From the NCBI GenBank assembly GCA_902773065.1, contig CACYDD010000127.1:1-7884 (forward strand): a DNA stretch of 7,884 bases. Reading direction: 5' to 3'. Positions 5,951-7,884 of the stretch are shown here, piece after piece (within the stretch, counting starts at the first letter, position 1; each line of letters begins with the position of its first letter). The notes under the pieces were generated by a model, which was not told the origin of the DNA, searched no databases, and saw nothing but the letters and a program-made list of their open reading frames with translations. A program made the position numbers and the translations under genes. The stretch comes from an uncultured Ruminococcus sp. Lineage in GTDB: Bacteria > Bacillota > Clostridia > Oscillospirales > Acutalibacteraceae.

Positions 5951-6796
5951 ATGGCAGAAGTAGAAGAATGTACACATGACTGTAATACGTGCGGTGCAAG
6001 CTGTTCGTCAAGAGAGGGCGGTGCAGTGCAGGACTTGCACGAAAAGCTGAATGAATACAGCAGTGTAAAGAAAGTAATAGGAATTGTCAGCGGCAAGGGC
6101 GGTGTCGGTAAATCGATCGTTACTTCTCTTATGGCAGTGATGTTCAGCAGAAAAGGCTATCATGCAGCGATCCTGGATGCGGATATTACCGGGCCTTCCA
6201 TTCCGAAGTCATTCGGAATCAAAGAAAGAGCAATGGGGAGCGAAAAGGGGATCATTCCTGTGAAAACAGAGGGTGGTATCGATGTGATGTCGGTCAACCT
6301 CCTGCTTGAAAACGATACAGACCCTGTTGTATGGCGCGGTCCTGTGCTGGCAGGAACGGTAAAGCAGTTCTGGAGTGATGTTGTGTGGGAAGATGTCGAT
6401 TATATGTTTGTGGATATGCCCCCGGGAACAAGTGATGTGCCGCTTACCATCTATCAGTCTGTACCGCTTGACGGAATTATTATTGTAACATCACCGCAGG
6501 ATCTTGTTTCAATGATCGTCGGCAAAGCTGTGAAAATGGCAAAGCTGATGGATATCCCGATTCTGGGCATTATTGAAAATATGAGTTATTTTGCCTGTCC
6601 CGACTGCGGAAAGAAGCATTATCCGTTCGGAGAAAGCAAACTTGATGAGGTTGCAAAGGAATATGGCATTGATGTGATCGCACAGTTTCCGATCGACCCG
6701 AAAAATGCAAAAGCCTGTGACGAAGGAAAAATCGAAAGTATCGTAAGCGATGAAGCCAAAGAAGCAGCAGACAAACTGGAAAAAATATTATCATGA
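5951..6796 (+). CDS. mrp: Mrp/NBP35-family iron-sulfur carrier P-loop ATPase
   Basis: The product is 281 residues. Members of this family bind a 4Fe-4S cluster at a dimer interface and pass it to target enzymes in an ATP-dependent way. The deviant Walker A with the signature lysine is SGKGGVGKS (47-55), followed by LDADITGPSIPKSFG (75-89), the switch/Walker B region FVDMPPGTSD (153-162) and TSPQDLVS (180-187). The cluster-binding pair is CPDC at 216-219. The N-terminus carries C7-x3-C11-x2-C14-x3-C18, a second cysteine cluster of the kind seen in NBP35-like and many Clostridia/archaeal Mrp proteins, instead of the DUF59 domain of longer proteobacterial versions. The ATG at 5951 has AAAGGAG eight bases upstream; a GTG three codons earlier is unlikely. 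It is the last gene of the operon, followed by a terminator. Its targets are unknown. Confidence 0.93.
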   Translation: MAEVEECTHDCNTCGASCSSREGGAVQDLHEKLNEYSSVKKVIGIVSGKGGVGKSIVTSLMAVMFSRKGYHAAILDADITGPSIPKSFGIKERAMGSEKGIIPVKTEGGIDVMSVNLLLENDTDPVVWRGPVLAGTVKQFWSDVVWEDVDYMFVDMPPGTSDVPLTIYQSVPLDGIIIVTSPQDLVSMIVGKAVKMAKLMDIPILGIIENMSYFACPDCGKKHYPFGESKLDEVAKEYGIDVIAQFPIDPKNAKACDEGKIESIVSDEAKEAADKLEKILS

Positions 6797-6803
6797 AAAT
6801 CGC

Positions 6804-6850
6804 CGGCACACCTAAGTATAAAAATCTCGGTGTGCCGTTTTGTATATATT
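6804..6850 (+). terminator. Rho-independent terminator after mrp
   Basis: CGGCACACC (6804-6812) and GGTGTGCCG (6829-6837) form a perfect 9-base-pair stem with a 16-base loop, followed by TTTTGTATATATT. It starts seven bases after the mrp stop codon and closes the 4149-6796 transcript. Confidence 0.9.
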
Positions 6851-6872
6851 TTGTGTATCTTCTTTGAAAAGG

Positions 6873-6901
6873 TTGACATTTTGGTGAAACTGCATTAAAA
6901 T
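6873..6901 (+). promoter_or_regulatory. Sigma-A promoter of the GtrA gene
   Basis: TTGACA (6873-6878), 17 bases and TAAAAT (6896-6901), one mismatch from consensus in twelve. Transcription would start near 6908, leaving a leader of about 50 bases. Confidence 0.8.
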
Positions 6902-6957
6902 ATCATTTGTGGTATTTTATACTTTTTGATTATTGTGATTATTGGGAATGAAAATAT

Positions 6958-7467
6958 ATGAAACTAAAGGAACTGTTTATCAGCGGAACAAACAATACAT
7001 TTATACAGTTTTTCAGGAGTCTTTTTGTTGGCGGTATTGCTACGATTGCCGATATGGCGGTTCTGATACTTTGCCGCGAGCTTTTTCATATGTCGGAGGA
7101 TATTGCCGCCGTTTTCGGTTTTATTGTCGGGCTTGCGGTCAATTATATCATATCAACGCTGTGGGTGTTTTCCAAAGCAAAGGTAAAAAACCGTGTGCTT
7201 GATTTTATTGTGTTTGCCGTGATCGGTATTGTCGGACTGGGTCTGACACAGCTGATCATCGCACCGTTTGCCCTTGACGGCATATTCGGAGAAGGAATCC
7301 TTGTCAACAATGCAGTATTTGGTTCACTGCTGCCGACTGACAAATATTATATTATCGGCAAAATGCTTGCCGTAGTTCTTGTCTATATGTGGAATTTCTT
7401 CGCGAGAAAATTCCTGTTGTATAATAAAAGCGAAAAAGAAAACTTTGAAACGCGGGAAGCAAGTTGA
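6958..7467 (+). CDS. GtrA-family membrane protein
   Basis: The product is 169 residues with four hydrophobic segments at about 20-41, 48-70, 80-102 and 131-147, the normal GtrA layout. Family features are FxRSLFVGGIATIADMAV at 18-35, NYIISTLWVF at 62-71 and the closing motif WNFFARKFLLYN at 145-156, then a hydrophilic tail of 13 residues. GtrA-like proteins take part in surface polysaccharide or teichoic acid glycosylation, probably by moving lipid-linked sugars across the membrane; the best-known member works with O-antigen glucosylation. The start is preceded only by a weak GGGA ten bases upstream. An ATT/ATG frame starting about 6942 overlaps out of frame and is not preferred. The codons from Trp145 to the stop form unit 1 of a three-unit tandem array, which makes the 3' end of this gene unusual. 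Confidence 0.9.
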   Translation: MKLKELFISGTNNTFIQFFRSLFVGGIATIADMAVLILCRELFHMSEDIAAVFGFIVGLAVNYIISTLWVFSKAKVKNRVLDFIVFAVIGIVGLGLTQLIIAPFALDGIFGEGILVNNAVFGSLLPTDKYYIIGKMLAVVLVYMWNFFARKFLLYNKSEKENFETREAS

Positions 7468-7531
7468 GTTTACTAATCAAAGTAGTGAGCGTGGCGAACG
7501 GCTTCGCGAATCGGGTCCGGCGGCTCGCCGG
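7390..7531 (+). repeat. Tandem unit 1, containing the 3' end of the GtrA gene
   Basis: The unit is 142 bases. It begins at the Trp145 codon of the GtrA gene, runs through the stop at 7465-7467, an AT-rich spacer, a first hairpin region (7489-7507, GCGTGGC against GCTTCGC, with one mismatch and one wobble) and a second hairpin CCGGCG-GCT-CGCCGG (7517-7531). The next unit starts directly after it, with no spacer. Confidence 0.92.
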
Positions 7532-7633
7532 TGGAATTTCTTTGCGAGAAAATTCCTGTTGTATAATAAAAGCGAAAAGGAAAACACAACAAGTGCTGAA
7601 GACAACAAACCTGAAACGCGGGAAGAAAGCTGA
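7532..7633 (+). pseudogene. Orphan GtrA C-terminal tail, unit 2
   Basis: Reading from the first base of the unit gives WNFFARKFLLYNKSEKEN, then TTSAEDNKPETREES and a stop at 7631-7633. It has no start codon of its own, no ribosome binding site and no body of the GtrA protein. The tail has eight more residues than that of the intact gene. It is either a remnant of a lost paralogue or an alternative 3' end that recombination between units could join in frame to the gene. Confidence 0.7.
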
Positions 7634-7696
7634 GTTTGCTAATAAAGTAGTGAGCGTAGCGAACGGCTACGCGAATTGGGACCGGCGGCTCGCCGG
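7532..7696 (+). repeat. Tandem unit 2
   Basis: The unit is 165 bases, nearly identical to unit 1 over its first 55 bases (two differences). Compared with unit 1 it has 24 extra bases before the stop codon, which keeps the frame, and one base fewer after it. Hairpin one is perfect (GCGTAGC 7654-7660, loop GAACG, GCTACGC 7666-7672). Hairpin two is ACCGGCG-GCT-CGCCGGT, whose last base is the first base of unit 3. Confidence 0.92.
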
Positions 7697-7774
7697 TGGA
7701 ATTTCTTTGCAAGGAAGTTTTTATTATATAACAATAGCGAAAAAGAAAACTCTGAAACGCGGGAAGCAAGTTGA
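7697..7774 (+). pseudogene. Orphan GtrA C-terminal tail, unit 3
   Basis: The frame reads WNFFARKFLLYNNSEKEN, then SETREAS and a stop at 7772-7774: 25 residues, the same length as the tail of the intact gene. Over the 12-residue family motif, eight codons differ from unit 1 by nine bases and every change is synonymous. Beyond the motif there are two amino acid changes (Lys to Asn, Phe to Ser). There is no start codon. The pattern shows that this fragment diverged while part of a functional coding sequence. Confidence 0.75.
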
Positions 7775-7838
7775 ATTTACTAATAAAAGTAGTGAGCGTA
7801 GCGAACGGCTACGTGAATCGGGACCGGCGGCTCGCCGG
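7697..7838 (+). repeat. Tandem unit 3
   Basis: The unit is 142 bases. Its coding part differs strongly from units 1 and 2 at the DNA level, whereas its part after the stop is close to theirs. Hairpin one is GCGTAGC (7796-7802), loop GAACG, GCTACGT (7808-7814) with a wobble at the base. Hairpin two is at 7823-7839. After this unit, unique sequence resumes with TTTTGATCTT. Confidence 0.9.
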
Positions 7839-7845
7839 TTTTGAT
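7823..7845 (+). terminator. Hairpin with short U tract closing the array
   Basis: ACCGGCG (7823-7829), loop GCT and CGCCGGT (7833-7839) form a perfect 7-base-pair GC-rich stem followed by TTTTGATCTT. Only in this last unit is the hairpin followed by a U run; in units 1 and 2 it is followed by the next Trp codon. It probably ends the GtrA transcript, although the U tract is short. Confidence 0.5.
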
Positions 7846-7868
7846 CTTATGGAAAGGCGAATATCATT

Positions 7869-7884
7869 ATGAAGAAAATCGTTA
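7869..7884 (+). CDS. Start of a truncated gene at the right edge
   Basis: ATG at 7869 begins MKKIV and runs off the window. GGAAAGG lies 11 bases upstream, a usable ribosome binding site. An ATG at 7849 stops after seven codons. Five residues are too few to name a family. No promoter is visible between the array and this start, so it may be transcribed through the array. Confidence 0.5.

Noticed and set aside
7473..7769. Minus-strand open frame of 98 codons across the array, containing STGEPP-like motifs
   Set aside because: It is the reverse translation of the hairpin repeat. The hairpins give repeated Gly-Glu-Pro-Pro words, and there is no independent evidence of coding.
7390..7838. CRISPR array
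   Set aside because: The units are 142-165 bases, contiguous and without unique spacers, and contain gene tails.
7464..7844. Plus-strand open frame of 126 codons running across all three tandem units, out of frame with the GtrA tails
   Set aside because: It arises because the repeat lacks stops in that frame. Substitutions between units fit the tail frame instead, and it lacks a ribosome binding site.

Overview
The window looks like chromosomal DNA of a low-to-moderate GC Firmicute of class Clostridia, most likely a Ruminococcus-like Oscillospiraceae. The basis is AT-rich intergenic DNA, strong AGGAGG-type ribosome binding sites, near-consensus TTGACA/TATAAT promoters, U-tailed terminators and the style of the proteins. 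This placement is inference; no rRNA or other taxonomic marker is present.

Layout. The left half (about 283-3653) is on the minus strand. It holds a GNAT acetyltransferase followed 20 bases later by a DUF3592-type membrane protein (one promoter, probably one operon), then a separate two-helix membrane protein of unknown function with its own promoter and terminator, then a full-length O-acetylhomoserine sulfhydrylase (metY) with its own terminator. The metY mRNA starts at a perfect consensus promoter and has a leader of roughly 190 bases. That leader contains a short reading frame with an excellent Shine-Dalgarno that ends Met-Cys-Arg-Cys-Cys-Ile-stop. It looks like a cysteine-sensing leader peptide for a sulfur-assimilation enzyme.

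The right half is on the plus strand. A four-gene unit (4149-6796) encodes a small membrane-anchored basic protein, PrmA (ribosomal protein L11 methyltransferase), a four-helix membrane protein with an acidic tail, and an Mrp/NBP35-type iron-sulfur carrier ATPase, closed by a terminator. Then comes a GtrA-family membrane protein with its own promoter, and the first five codons of another gene at the right edge.

The most unusual structure is at 7390-7838. A unit of 142 to 165 bases occurs three times in tandem. Each unit starts exactly at the Trp codon of the conserved GtrA C-terminal motif, encodes the GtrA tail in frame to a stop codon, and ends with two GC-rich hairpins. Only unit 1 belongs to the intact gene; units 2 and 3 are orphan tails. 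Unit 3 differs from unit 1 by nine base changes over the motif, all synonymous, so it evolved as the end of a working gene. A diverged copy of the hairpin part lies in inverted orientation at about 4051-4083, so the hairpin part is probably a dispersed repeat in this genome. The array could be a graveyard of lost tandem gtrA paralogues or a set of exchangeable gene 3' ends.
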